Source: Plumapathes pennacea (taxonomy: Eukaryota > Cnidaria > Anthozoa > Antipatharia > Myriopathidae). Taken from it: a DNA stretch of 64,000 nt. Positions within the stretch are counted from its first letter, which is position 1, and each line of letters opens with the position of its first letter. Positions 30,785 to 44,600 of the stretch are shown here, piece after piece. The stretch covers positions 5,574,501 to 5,638,500 of the forward strand of contig OZ038466.1 in NCBI GenBank assembly GCA_964036295.1, in the 5' to 3' direction. The notes beneath the pieces are model-generated. The model was not told the origin of the DNA. It saw only the letters and a program-made list of their open reading frames with translations, and did no database searches. A program made the translations under genes and the position numbers.

Positions 30785-31180
30785 ATAGAGTGGTAAAGTG
30801 TGACGTCATCATTTTGCAAACTTTTCCATTTAAACCTCAAAACCACATCATGCGATATACACAGCTGCTGAAAGAACGTGTGCAAAATTCCAAATCGCTA
30901 GCCCTACTGAAAGCGAAGACAGAGAAGTTTAAAGTTCGAGATAGTCTTAACTAAACTCTCTTATTTAGCGTTGGTTCCAAATCAAAGGAACCAACACCAA
31001 ATAAGAGGGTTTAGTATGAAGCAATTTGAACTTCAAAAGCCTATATCTCAGCTGTTTAATGCACTAAAGAGCCAATTTTTTCTGTGTGAACTTTTTTTAG
31101 ATAGGCCATTCCGAAGAATTGCGCAAAGTCCATTATTTCCGAAAAAATATTTTTATGACGTCATCACTTTACCACTCTAT
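30785..31180. mobile_element. MITE with ATAGAGTGGTAAAGTG ends
   Basis: The left end ATAGAGTGGTAAAGTG(TG)ACGTCATC is matched by the inverted right end GACGTCATCACTTTACCACTCTAT. The centre holds a second palindrome (CTCTTATTTAGCGTTGGTTCC against GGAACCAACACCAAATAAGAG). Non-coding, about 395 bp. Confidence 0.8.
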
Positions 31181-31201
31181 TGCAAAATTCCCTCCAGTAC
31201 T

Positions 31202-31409
31202 TAACCCTTTCACTCCCAAGAGTGATCAGCTCCAATTTTCTCCTTCAGTTTCTCACCCGAAACACGCCTTAGAATAAGGAGAACTTAACTTTTCATACCT
31301 TGCTCAGATGAAAGCTGATTAAACTTTCAATTCTCACTACATCACACACATTTTCTTCTTAAAAGGTTGTGAGAATCTGCATTTTGATCTTGGGAGTGAA
31401 AGGGTTAAC
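31202..31409. mobile_element. MITE, TTAACCCTTTCACTCC family, copy 1
   Basis: The ends TTAACCCTTTCACTCCCAAG and CTTGGGAGTGAAAGGGTTAA are perfect inverted repeats of 20 bp. The interior includes TTCAATTCTCACTACATCAC. A second copy is at 52025-52207, and its right half resembles the duplicated introns near 29180-29450. Confidence 0.9.
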
Positions 31410-32052
31410 GAACCAATTAAATGAATTGCACTCAGTTCTTACTCTGCGTGAGACTGGTTTGTCCGTTGCTTGCTTTGGCCGAGATAAAAAGAAAGCCGAT
31501 AAATGATGAAATGACCATAGCAATCACATAATTAATTACCTACGACAAACAATTGAACTTTGCTCACATAGTAACAACAGAACATAGGAATACAGTCAGT
31601 AATCTGACACACAGTGACATGAGACACATGACCTGCAGAGAATCCACTGTGACGAGCATTAATTTGTCACGTGATCTAAGAAATCTACTAGTCTCGCACT
31701 ATGCGACCTTGCTTTTGTTATATGCACTCTACTCGCTATGTGTTCACACCACGGCACAGTTACTGTCCCATAAATACTAATGAAAGTTGACAAAGCGGTT
31801 GAACGGACGGTAAAGCTATATCTCTTAAGGGGCATCGTATTACCAGCATTTGTTGTGTGGCTGAAGGTTCTTGGCGTGTGAGTGAAAGACCCGAATACCG
31901 AAACTCTTAAGAGACAAAGGAAAACAGTGAGGTAGGATTTATATATATATATTACAGAAATGAAACAAACGTTGAGCATGTGCACTTCGGCAATAAATAC
32001 TGAAGACCTGCGTGGGTTGGCGGCGATGTTTTGTGCCGCGCGCTTCGGAAAC

Positions 32053-32074
32053 TGACGTCACTGATTTGGCGGGA
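32053..32074 (+). promoter_or_regulatory. CRE and E2F-like motif cluster
   Basis: TGACGTCA (32053-32060, a perfect CRE) is followed 3 bp later by TTTGGCGGGAA (32064-32074), a strong match to the E2F/DP site. It lies about 2.4 kb upstream of the RB1 ATG. RB-family promoters are commonly E2F-controlled, so a distal promoter with an upstream non-coding exon is possible. This is inference from motif matches alone. Confidence 0.3.
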
Positions 32075-33332
32075 ACAATGGCAGTGTAACCAGTGTTTGG
32101 TCAGGTTTACAACAAACTCACTAGCTTATGTCCATACCAGTACACCATAAATAGGGAGGCAATTTCATAATATTTATGTTTTCTGAATGAAGGAGAAGCA
32201 TATTTTCTAGCTTTTATCTAAATTATGGTTGAGGTTCCCGCAGCCAAAGTTTATAAACGGCATACATTAGCTGAGCCACAGAAAGGAATTCGCGGGCACG
32301 GCCTATTGCACCGCCGTTTTTGGATTTTTCGCAATGCGGCTTTCCTTGTTCTTCTCACTGCCAAACTTGTGAGGGGACGTGTCACTGTGTGGTCACTGTT
32401 ACCGTTTCATGGAAAGTGTCGAGTGTTCGAAAAACTTATTGTTTGTTCATTCATGTGCATAAAGCGCGAAAATTATAGCACTCGAAAATTAATGTATATG
32501 ACCAACCGCAGTGCGCCGCAGTGAACATTTAGTGGAATAAACAAAGAAACGGCTGCACAAAATCGGCAAACAGCTTGTGCGCCTCCAAGAAAAACGCACT
32601 TCTGGACTTTTTGGAGTTTGTGTTCGCACAGTAAGCTATCGAAAAGATGCGGCGAGCGATAAAAAAGTATCTACCCAGGTAACGTCCAATGGACCAGCTA
32701 ATTGTCAGATTTTTTATCACTAGTTGCTTTGTGCTTTGAGGACTTTTGAGATTTTAGTGTTGTAATATGACGGCAAGCCGGTGCTGTTGAAAGCGAGTGC
32801 GCTAATCGTACACTGAATGTACACGGGGGCACACTGCAGTTTTATAATACTTAAGGGAGTTTAGAATAATTATTCGCGAATCAGTGTGCGACGTATCACT
32901 ACAGCTGAATCAAGCAATCCATAATGGCAGGTCTATGAACAGTTTGTTTGTTTGTTTGTTTTTTCAGTCTCACTATTGATAGATCTGTTTGTCAGTTTGT
33001 TCCCGTTTACGAAGACCCCGCAAGTTTTGACATCACTTTGATAATGAGTCATCCGCCATGTAATGCATTAACTGTATCAAACTATCTGTGGCGGTCTGCT
33101 AGATATCCCTGTACTGCGGCCCAGCACTGGGCATTTTGGTATTATCATTCAACATGAGTTCACTGAAAGACATGGATCACAGTGAGAACACAACATTTTC
33201 AAAAATGTTTGACTTATTCACTCAATTTTCCAGCACCTGCAGTTCTCGGATGATACTTTTACGTGCCGTGTGGATCTGAGTTTGCAACAAAAACTGACTT
33301 CCAAAAACCAAAATATGACTCTTCTGTTTTTG

Positions 33333-33363
<31 letters not shown>

Positions 33364-34480
33364 GTTTTTTGTTTTTTGTTTTTTTTTTTCCGCTATCCAG
33401 TATATTGTCTTCAGAATAACGACCATTTAATCTATTTCTAAAATCAAACTTGACAAGCATTTGCCGCTCTTTTTTCCCCCGGCTAACCATAATTTATGAT
33501 AATCCATGCCAGTATATCATTGTCGAGATTGTGTGAGCGTGACATTCAAAAAAAAAATACTGCCAAATTTGGAAGATGTACCCATATTTGTTTTGATGCA
33601 AATGTAACGCATATCGGAAGAAGCGGGAACGACGCGCCGCGCGCTCCAGAAATCGCATTTCAAGACATTTGGGAGAGAAAAGACCAGAAATAGTCGTTCT
33701 CTTTCTATTGTTAACCTGAAAAGTGTGAGAGAGGTAATTAAGTTTTCCTTGAACAGCTGCATATTGTTTCACTGCCGGTTTTCTACAGGAAACGGACTTG
33801 AGAAGTACTACATCAGGTAATGTAGGTTTTGTGCATGTATATCTCATACTCTATAGCTTTAGTACACAAAGCACGAAGAAAACAATAGAGCACCAGCTTG
33901 ACAGCCTAACGAAGGAAATAATTTCACGCCACTTGCACATATTGTGAAACCCCTTTGAAAGCACGCAGCGGACCAAAACGGTTGCTCGTCGGACATAAAA
34001 TTATTTAAAGATTAGGGATTAGTGAAGACGAAACGAAGATGGCCGTGTTAAAATATAGAAATATCAGCATTTGGGCGAAGCTGTCAGTTTGCATTGTCGT
34101 ATGAAATTTGTCATGTAGCAGAGTATATATACACTGAAAAAAGCCGATTCGGAAGAAAAGTAGAGCTCTATTTTGAAGTGCTAATAGTGAGGCGCTGTAC
34201 AAACCGGCCGGGTTGTACATTGTTGTTATATTTTAGTTAAATGGGTGGCAATGCATGATGAAGTAATTATGTTATCAGTTAATAAATTTTTTTTTTTTTT
34301 TTTTTTTTTTTCACACGTGCATTGTACATGTCTGATATAAATATTGCCGAGAGTTTGATGGATTAAAGCCAATACTAACACAGATCAATATCAGTATTCT
34401 TTGGTCAATTTGATCTCTTCTGACATATAATATCCTTTGTCCTAAGAATGGGCCTTGCTGTACCTGTCTAATATAATTCA

Positions 34481-37400
34481 ATGGAAGTACAAGAAAAGTT
34501 TGACCAGCTCTGCCAAGAACTTGGTTTGTCTGATAGTTGCAAGGCGAATGCCTGGGCATTCTGGGAATGTCTCGCAGAGAACCAGTTGGAGGTAAGACCC
34601 TAGTCAAATGTTGTAGTTTTGTTTATTGATAAATAATTTAACCCATCCTCGGAGACCCAGGGACAGATTGTGGGGTGGCAGGTAAAAAGTGACAGGGAGG
34701 GAGGGGTAGAAAAGGGGAAGGAGGAGAAGAGCTCTTCCCCTTTTCTGTCTCACCCCCTCCCCCTCCACCCCACAATCTATATCTGGGTCTCCCAGGATGC
34801 ACTGAACCATGCTTGTTCAAAAATATATGTTTCCAACTTGTACCAGAGTATCTTTTGTCAATCTCCCAGACATTTGAGAGCCAAAAGCAATTTTATGATA
34901 ATCAGCATACTTGTAAAACCTGGTTTGCAATTATGTTGCTGTATATCCTTTAGCTTCACCTATCAACTTGAATATGTTAGCCAGTTCAAAGTAGAAGTTG
35001 TGATCATGTGATACAGTTTTCTTCCCTCTGCACCTGCCCACCCTCCTTTGCTAAGGGCTGTGGCCCCTGACCAAGGTGGAATCCAGATCCCTAGTTCAAC
35101 CTCCTGCTCAAAACAGAGTATTAGTAGCTTTGTCAGCACCTGCAGTCAACACGCATGTTTCATATGATTCTGTATAATTAATCATTATATTTATAGCTGC
35201 AGGTAATAGATTGAATTGTTCATTTTTAGGGAGATCCTATCCCATGGCTTATCTGCTCAGTATACACTGTGGTTTGCAAGGAAAGGTATGTACAGTAGCA
35301 GAGTCCGGTCTTCTGCACTTTTGTTTTAACTGAGAACTGGAATTTCAATCAATGACAAATCATGCACTAAAAAAGCGTCAGTCTTACAACAACTTGTGAC
35401 CGACTGTTGGGCGACTGTACAGATGTAGCTGGGTTGAAGATTTGCCAACATTCGGTTGGCAGACAGTTGGTCGACTTGTCACCGACTGGCGACAGACCCT
35501 TTTTTACACTTCACCAACTGACTCATGGTCAACTCTCAGACAACAGCCAGTCAATAGGCGATCGATGCCACCTATATGATCCTTTTTTCCCTCCTTTTGT
35601 GCACTGTAGGTCTAGCTTTGATGAGGCAGCTGCTACCCAAGAAGTTGCCAGATCACCAACAATTACAGCAATGATGAAAGCAGGAAACATGAGGTACAAC
35701 TGTGACAATTTTCAATGCATGTATGCACAACTGGATATTTAAAAAACACTGGACAGACCAAAATATAGTCTATGAAATTACATATTACATAAATATATTT
35801 TCAACATAGCATGCTGACAAGTGCTCTATTCCTTTTATAAGATAAGGCAAATGATAGCTATGCAAAAAAACAAAAACATTAGAAAAAGAATGAGTTTGAC
35901 ACAAGCTGACATTAAATTGACGTTTGCGTGCTATGCTGAGTTATAATGCATGCGGAATTTGCCAGTGTTCATCAGTCAGATTGTGCATACTATCCACCTT
36001 CAGTCCTTCCATGAAGGAAGCTGCCCAACTACATGACTGACAGAGAAAATCCAGAAACGAGATACTGGTAATATAGTTACAATTATTACTACAGTGTTTT
36101 TCAGTACATTTATTTGGTGTTCTCTTACAGGCTAGTGGACTTTTTTCAAAGAATGAAAGTTGTCCTGAGTAGTTGTGATCCTGGTGGTAGTCCTGTCCAA
36201 GATCATGTGGAGAAACTTAAGAAGAAATTCTGCATTCTGGCTGCACTGAATTTCAAGTTTAAAAGGTAGGAAGCCTGTTGCCTGTATATATGTATCACTC
36301 TGCTCCCTGTGTAAGAGTATAACAGCTTCAATTAACACACTTTAAGTTTCTCACTTCAGTAGAATTGATGTAGAGTAACTGATGGCATAATTACAGTATT
36401 TATGTTTGTCTTTTATTTATTGAGTGATTTTAACTTTTTTTCTTCTTCTTCTTCTTCTTCCAGGACCCTTCCAGTTTTGTTTCAAGATGAAAATATTTTT
36501 GGCACCAGGTTTGTGCTGTAAAAAAAATTGTAGGTTTCCAAAAGTTGCTTATTTGTACCATACATATATAAAAGCAATCTTATATGATTGGGCTTAAGCC
36601 AATAATTAATGGCAGCATGCTTGATTTGGGGAGAATTCATACTGATAAGATATATGGTAAGATACTGGTCTATCTGTATGGATAAGGTAGTTAAAGATAT
36701 GCACATCTATAACCATAATCAAGTCAATAGGAAATTTGCCTGGGCTAAGGTTGAACAAAAGGAATAGGAGCACAAGAGAAACTCACACAAGTGTACTAAG
36801 TAAATATTATTGTGTCTAATTTTTTTTCAGTGAGCACAGACAGGAATTTGTGTGTCTGTGCTGGCTTCTCTTCATTATCTGCAAAGGTGAGGACTTTTTA
36901 AATAGCTATAGATGTGCAGTAATCTTAATCAAGTTCATAATAGTGTACAGTAAAAATACAGCGGTTCTGTCAAGCCCCTGTGAAAGGCAGACCTTGGCTC
37001 GACTTCCAAACAGAAGGAATGATTTGCACATATGGTGCATCAGCGTGAACAAAGACCTGAAGACTGAATTTGCGGAGGATGCCAATCAAGTTATTGCCTT
37101 GAATCAGTTAAAAAAATGAAGCTAGTGAAGTGCACATTCATGCCGATAAAAGGTCAAACTCAATGCGGTATTTTTCCGGATGACCAAAAAGTAATCCAGG
37201 CAACCAATTTCTTGGTCATCCAACATTTACAACACAGACAACCTGGACTTTTTTTTATTTCAAGCACTGCATACTGTAACATCTCAGTCACTTGACAGTA
37301 ACCATAACATTATTTTTACAGGCCAATGTTGTGTACCATTTGACTTGATGACTGGCTTCTATCTTCTGCTATGCTGCACTGAATATGCAGTCAAACACAG

Positions 37401-38555
37401 TCCTTCAGGGAATCCAGGTAATTGTGCAATGTGGTTTTTTAATTTACAAGATTTGATCAATAACCGAAATATGCATGATTATGGTACTGTACCTGATCAG
37501 ACATTGGTTAAAACTACTGTAGTACTCTTGCAAGAATTTAGTTAGTTGTTTCATGGGGAAGCATGCTATGCTAAGTTAGGGTATCTTAACATTGGTATCT
37601 TTACTATCATGCACATCTTTTGTGTCACTTTATATACTACATACTGTAGGTGATGGAAAATCAATGCATACCGCATTAATATAGCACATAAGCGGGACTG
37701 CCGTAAAATATGGGGACATTTGTTTTAGCAATTTGTTAAAAAGTGCAAGCTAGTGGCTTGTTTATTTATTGCTGTATCTATTGTTTGTACAAGTTAGTGT
37801 TGATAAACTCTCAAGCTAAGCCTGGTTTAGAGGGGTTTATACTACTTGAATGGGTAACTGTCATGGAATACCCGGTTTGCAGTGTGTGCGGATGGTTTTT
37901 GTTGGGATTACCAGGTAGCTGGAGGACCTCTACAAGCCAAACTTATGTTTGTTACTGTTGCATTTTTAGCTTTACAGGGTCTAAGGGAATTGGTGAGTAA
38001 TCTCAGAACTCTGCTACTTCTCTGTGCTGTTAGTAAGTATAAATCGTTTGAAATTACAATCTTTGAAAGATCACAGTAGTATTCATTCAAAACATAAATT
38101 ATTAGAGCTGTGATCACAAAGCTAATAAGTGTTTCAAACATTTTGGTTGGGATTATACACTGTTGGTAATAATGATTCTTATTTGAAGGATACTCACAGT
38201 TGGTGGTTCTCCTTTGTTATGACAATGTACAGGCAGACATCAATATTCTGCAGCACCTTTGCCAAGAACTGGACATTCCATATTCAAAGGTAAGACTTCA
38301 GATCACAGAGCCTGTACATTGATCTTTACTAGGTCACTGATGCAAATGCAGTACATTTATTTCATTTATTATTGTGAATCTGCAAGAGTTATTCTGATTT
38401 TCTCCAGGTAGAGCAGGTGCATCAACAGTACTGGTCACCCTTTTTGAACAGTGTTCCACAGGTAAGTGTGCAAGTGTTGTTGTAACATTTGTATACTTAT
38501 ATTTGGCATCATCATTGTCATCATTATCATCATCATCATCATTATCATTATCATT

Positions 38556-38605
<50 letters not shown>

Positions 38606-38609
38606 CATT

Positions 38610-38644
<35 letters not shown>

Positions 38645-41600
38645 AATCATTATCATCATCATCATCGTCATCAATGGTATGATTAGTATGGTAACTGCTT
38701 GTTTGTGATTTTACTTGCAGGATCAGCAGGACAATCTTTTGGATGTAAGTACAGTTAAACAGTTAATAGCTGCTAAGCATTGTTGACAGCTGCCTAACAT
38801 TCTATAGATATAACAATATTAGCACTAAAATGTACACCTGCAATGTAGGCAGGGCGAGCGTCATTGCGTCAGGGACGCGCAAAATCGACGTTATCAAATC
38901 AATTGGAAACTTTATTTGGATGAATATTCGTTGTTTTTGGGCGAAAAATAACACACAGACAAATCACTGTCTACAAACCACTAGAGAGTATCACCAAGAA
39001 ACCGTTACAACCAGTTCCTAAACACCTGCAGTGCATGCAGTTACGTAACGTCCACTAACACAACACAGCTTTTCACCAAACTGAGGAATCACTTTGCAAG
39101 ATACGGCATCCCAGGTAAAGTAGCGTTCTACGACAGCCCTCATAACAAGTTCGCATCGTTCACCAAACAATGGCAGTTGACATCGTCACCCCGTTACGCA
39201 CAGAGGATGTTCGGTAGACGCAACTGAATCCTTATACCTCTGTCACCAAGTCTGTTCCACCCTGGTCCGGCACAAAAAACCACGGCCCCAATTGGCCCCA
39301 AGCTAGCGGACACGACTTTCGTTACGTCTTGCACTCAACACATTTTACTTTAAGTTGGTTGTCATGACACAGTAGTCAAGATTAGATGACCCCTAAGTTA
39401 TAATGATTATAAAATGTACATCTTCTTTTAGGTATCATATCTGTATGCCAAGTATGGTGAATTCACTTTTACCTGGTCAGACATTGATGAAAGAGACTTC
39501 ATCAGCAGTGAACCCCACCTCTTTGTCAGTGATGACAGGTTAGATGAGGAACGAAACTTATTGCACTACTTATTTTTAGTTGGCCTTTTTGATCTTTTGG
39601 TGCTTGTACCTATATCTTGGAAACTAGTAGTTGTATGCTAACAGGCAGAGCAAGGTCCACAGGAATGCGACTTACTTTAGACTATGCACATTACATTCCT
39701 ATGGCCATGACTGCCTTCATTGACAGTTTGTCATGGATCATGCTGCCAAACGTGTTTGGACCGATCCAAAAGCGTAGCGAACTCAACACCAAAGCAATCA
39801 CACGATTATTTTTGACAGTCATCCAAAAACCTCTCTGAAGCTAAGTGTCACTGATGTTGTTTTCAGGTTGACACATGGCGCTGGTATGGAGTTAAAGCAT
39901 GTCCTTGAACTAGCGAGGTAAGGCTCTTGGAGGCTGCATTACACCCCTGTAAGACGGACACACACGTGATAGGAGCGGTCCCTGTCGTTTCTTCAGTCGT
40001 TTACTCTAACTAGACTCTCTTTAAGACGGACACCTCTCTAAAACGGACAGTTAGAGCTAGTCTCGATGGTGTACGTTTTTTTTTTCTTATTAGTGGAACT
40101 CCTGCTTTGTTACCTCATCCTTACAAGACTGATAAATGTATTGCTATCTGGTGCTGTAAATGCCACAAACGCAATACATCACATACATTTAACTTTTGAC
40201 TACAGTAGAACCCCGCTATCTTGAACTCTCAAGGGAAGAGAGGAACAATTCGAGATAGCATAGTATCGAGATAGCGGGTTTCTACTAAGGGAAGTTTCTA
40301 CCAAGTTCGTTTCCAAGGGAAATCGGATTCTGTTCGATATAGCGGGGAGTTCGAGATAGGGGTTCTACTTTTGTATGATTAAATATGATTTAATTTCTGC
40401 CATTATTTTGTTTGTGGCAGTGACTCACCGAACCTGGCCCTATTAACTTTCTGGAATGTAAGTATGCACAATATATTTTACATTACACATGCTTCTTGAA
40501 ACAGTTTATTATAGTACCATACATGGATTCCCTAACATTTTCCAACACACTACACATCACTGGTACAGTCAACTACCTCTTAACGGAGACCCCTATAAAA
40601 AGCAGACACCTCCTTAAGACGGACACCTGGTGGAAGCGGTCCCTGCTGTTTCTTCGGTCATTTACTCTAACTGAACTACTTTTAAGACGGAAACCTAAAA
40701 TGGACAGTTGGAGATGGTCCCGATGGTGTCCGTTAAGAGAGAGTTGACAGTATAAATATCGACAAATGCATGAACATAAACACTCACATTTACACTGTAA
40801 ATCATCTAGCAAAAGAGCTAGGCATCAAGTTACTCATTATATGAAGACAGATATGACATGGCATGTGTTTACCATCAGAATTGCAGAAGGAAGAATCCAA
40901 CGAAAGCGATTCTTGCAAGATTGAAAGGTGTGTCGGTTAAATGCCTAGACTTAGCACGTTTGCTCTGAACGTATGATGAATCGACTAAAGGTTGATGTGT
41001 GAAAGCTGGCGTTAAGAAGTTTGAGGTGACGTTCTGGGCGTTTCGTCTTAGTCGGAACAAGACTACCGTTGGTCGCTTCATCATACGTCTTTCTCCACGC
41101 CGACGCAATCCTGAACTGGAGTAGATTAGACTGATTGGGCTGGGCTAGTAGGCTGTTATAGATTAACTTGTGCTGGTAGTCTGGGCTTGATTGAGTCGGG
41201 CTGGTACGATATTCGTTTGAACAGTTTATGGTTGGGATGCTGGGTTGAGTAGACTGAGCGTTGGTTTATTTCATGGGTTGCTTTCATGCAGATCAGTGAT
41301 TGCATTTTCTCTTGCTAGCTCTTATGAACTGATTGGCCTGGGCTGAAGTGTCATATTATGCTAATGGCTATGCACAATTTAGTTCCCGGCCTATTAGAAG
41401 GTGTTTTGTTGTTCTGTTTACTCAACACGAGCCTTGAAAATGATTTCAAATTCTTTATGCTTCTATCTCATTTTACCTAGACGTACAGGAGCAGTTTCTA
41501 TCATGCTTCTCAAGTGCTGTTGGTGAAGAAAATGGTTACAGACCAATCGAGGTAAACACTTTTCTTTACCCGACATTTGCTTCAAAACCCTTGGTTTCTG

Positions 41601-44600
41601 AGCCCCACAAAGACAGCTTAGTTAGGAAGGGGAAGGGGGATAAACAAACAAAAGCCAGCGATGCGTCTGTGCACCATACACACAGATCTAGTCTGAAGGC
41701 GCTATTACACTGCAATTTTCCCACTGCAACTTGTCTCGCAATGGTTGAAAGTATACCGTTGCAGTTGCCAAGCTGAGGTGTTACACTGTGCAACGCGATC
41801 TCGGCAACTTGCAACAATTTATGCCGAAGAGATTTGGGGAGAACTCGTGACTGGCGCGCCGGGCAGTTGGCACTAATATACAAAGAAGTACATTATTATG
41901 TGCTCTTGATTGCGCCCAGGAAAAAGTGTGAGACAAGTTGCTAGAAGGGTGTGCAAGTTCTCTTCGTACAACGTTGCTCGCAAAAAATCAATCAAACAAA
42001 CAAAAAAATGCGGGACAAGTTGTTGAGATACCCTGTTACACTATGTAGTTTTTTAACAATTTGTGCAAAAAAATTCCGAGAAAATTGCATGGTGTAACAG
42101 CGCCTAAAATAGAATTGAATTTGTCATGCCGTGTTTGCCTGTTTGTTTTTCAAAATAATGCCTAATGAGCCAAGACACAGACCCTTTCTATGTTTATCTT
42201 CTTTTAACAGATTTACACTCAAGGGAGAAGGCTTTACTTTAGAATCATGGAGGCAATGCTTTTAGCGGTCGGTCTGGAAATTATTTCACTTAAGAACTTT
42301 TTTTCTCGTTCTCTTTTCGTTTTGTACAAGCCACTGATATTCTGTGCATTTTAATTTTTCTTTCTTAGGAGGAAAAGAGGTTGTCTTGTAAAGATTTCAG
42401 GTTGGTATGATATCGCATGTGTACACATGTAGAGCGGTTTTCGAATGACTGTCGAAAACCAAAACCAAAGCAAAACCAAATCAATCACAAAGCCAATCAG
42501 AGACGCGAGCAAAAACACGTCCGACCAATCAGAAGTGCGAGCAAAACCAAACGCAATACATCGGGTTTGGTTTTGGTTTTACTAACCAATCAGAGAGGCG
42601 AGCAAACGCAATCGTGTGTTTACTTGCGTTTACTAGCCAATGAAATCTCGAGCTGTTCGAGGTATGGCGTGAGCCGCTCAGAGAAGGTCCGAAGGAATGC
42701 CGAGTGGAAGAGGGTCGCTGATTTCGTCTCGAAAATGGAAATGCTTGTAATTCTTCTGCAATTCACGATGATGCCAATTGGAATAAAGTGGATTGAAGCA
42801 GAGGTTGCTGTGGTGTTTGTCTTACAAGTCATTATTTCGTTCACGGAGTCGCTGCGATCGCCGTACCTGTCGACTGAAGTTGTGGAAGTAATTGACTTCA
42901 CAGTCGAGAAATCATAGACTTTGTTCCGTCTTTTAACATCTCACGCCTCTTGGAAGTGTAAGTACATACTTTTTCGTTTAGCTTGGTCGAAAATCGCATG
43001 ATTTCTTTACCGCATGAATCGCTAGGATGAATGTTTGCTTGATCCAGTGTGTTTATCGATGTGAACTTTATTCGCAACTGATCGGGAACTGAATGAGCCA
43101 GCGTTGAAAATAGGCTATTACATTCTTGATCTTCGAAGGAAAGGTGTGTTCTCTGATTTGTTTGTGTTGATCGAACAGCGCAGCGCGCCGATGGCGTAGG
43201 ATATTTTAGCGCGCGAAAATTGGTATATCTGTACGCGGTCGCGTCGTACAGCCTAACACCACGCAAAAACATGTCCGGCATTGCACATTATTGCAACTTT
43301 TGCCGGAACCACGGTGTTCCGACCCGTGTTTCCGCCCTCCATAGGGCAAATTGCCCTTGGAGGCACTGTGGGGAAAGTGTCAACAATGTGTTGGATGTGC
43401 TGACTGGGGCACATCCAACAGCCTCCTCTGTCCCTGCCGTTCCTCCTCCTGATGTCACTACTGCCCCTTGTGTTGTCCCGTCCGTTCCTTGTGCTGTTCC
43501 TGTTGTTCCTTGTGTTGTTCCAACTGACCCTCCTGCGCCTGCTGCTGTTCCTGCTGACTCCTCTCCTGCCCCATGCATCATGACAGTGGAGGATGCCAGA
43601 AATGCTGAGAGGTTAAATGTATTATTTCTCCAGTTTCTTTCTATTATTTCAGATGTGTTCACTTCGTTTGATTTTAATTTTGTGCAAACAGTTGATTTCT
43701 TGATTTCTTTGTCTGGATCCGGATCTGAACCCCATAACAATGTTTTAAGTTTTTCTTCTGGGGTGGAACAGCTGCCCTCTGTGGGGGGTGAGCCAGATCC
43801 ATTTTCTGTGGTATTGGCCACTCCCACACGGCATGAGGGGGGAAGAAGGCCCTTCAGGTGTCCACACTGTGGGTACACCACAGCTGCTGGGGATTTTCGG
43901 TTCTGCCCCAGTTGTGGACACCCTTTGGAGGGCAGACCTCGCCTTTAGGTACATTTAGGGTGCGTTCAATTGGCCGTATTCTGGAATAAGAATAGCTAAA
44001 ATGATCCAAAGTTTTGCTTTTTCTGTGGGAAATTTTTTTACGGGATTGTTTTTAAAACCTTCATGCTGACATTTTGAACAGCTTCCGATACATCTCAACA
44101 TAATTCAGCTCCAAAGCAAAATATTTTTTCAACCAGTATCGCTATTCCTATTCCGGAATAGACCCAATCGAATGCGCCCTTAGTGACACTTTCGGATTGG
44201 TCCATACAAGTTTGGCAGCATTCTCAGCCAATCAGGAACAAAACCAAACACTTCTAACGCAAGCAATGGCGTGTACTTGCATTGCTGATTGGAAAGTAAA
44301 ACCAAACGCAAGACCAAATGCACATTACTCTGGCTTCCGATTGGCTGAACTGTTTTCTCTCAGTCTCTGTGATTGACCTTTGTGATTATACTTTGGTTTT
44401 GGTTTCTGACAGTCATCCGAAAACGGATGATACCCTCGTATATGCTTGCTGACAAGTGCTTCATTTCTTTTACATTATGCAAACGATAAATTTGTAAACA
44501 AAACAAAAAAAGAAAGTATGCCCAAAACCAGAATGGTGTCAGGTCACATCAAGATGACGCATGCCGCATGACACAGTCTGCAATCAAATGCCAAAAATAG

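Larger units (their letters stand above)
29984..34480. other. Intergenic stretch between the Frizzled-CRD gene and RB1
   Basis: Contains the two MITEs listed at 30785-31180 and 31202-31409, a CRE/E2F-like cluster at 32053-32074, a (TTTTG)n run at about 33326-33390 and a poly-T run at about 34288-34311. An ATG-initiated 99-codon frame at 32225-32524 has no recognisable domain; I do not call it a gene. Confidence 0.6.

Noticed and set aside
33616..33650. GCGGGAACGACGCGCCGCGCG as an E2F-regulated RB1 promoter
   Set aside because: A single partial motif in sequence that looks like a dispersed repeat, 850 bp from the ATG; too weak.
38435..38708. Poly-Met, poly-Ile and poly-His frames
   Set aside because: Artefacts of the CAT/ATT microsatellite.
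43288..43881. 197-codon minus-strand frame opposite the DM-like ORF
   Set aside because: Composition mirrors the proline/valine-rich sense protein and shows no motif; the sense strand has two zinc motifs.
43271..43948. Calling this ORF a DMRT gene
   Set aside because: The motif has one extra residue and lacks the Cys-x-Cys of true DM domains, and the ORF lies between transposon ends; only a DM-like resemblance is claimed.
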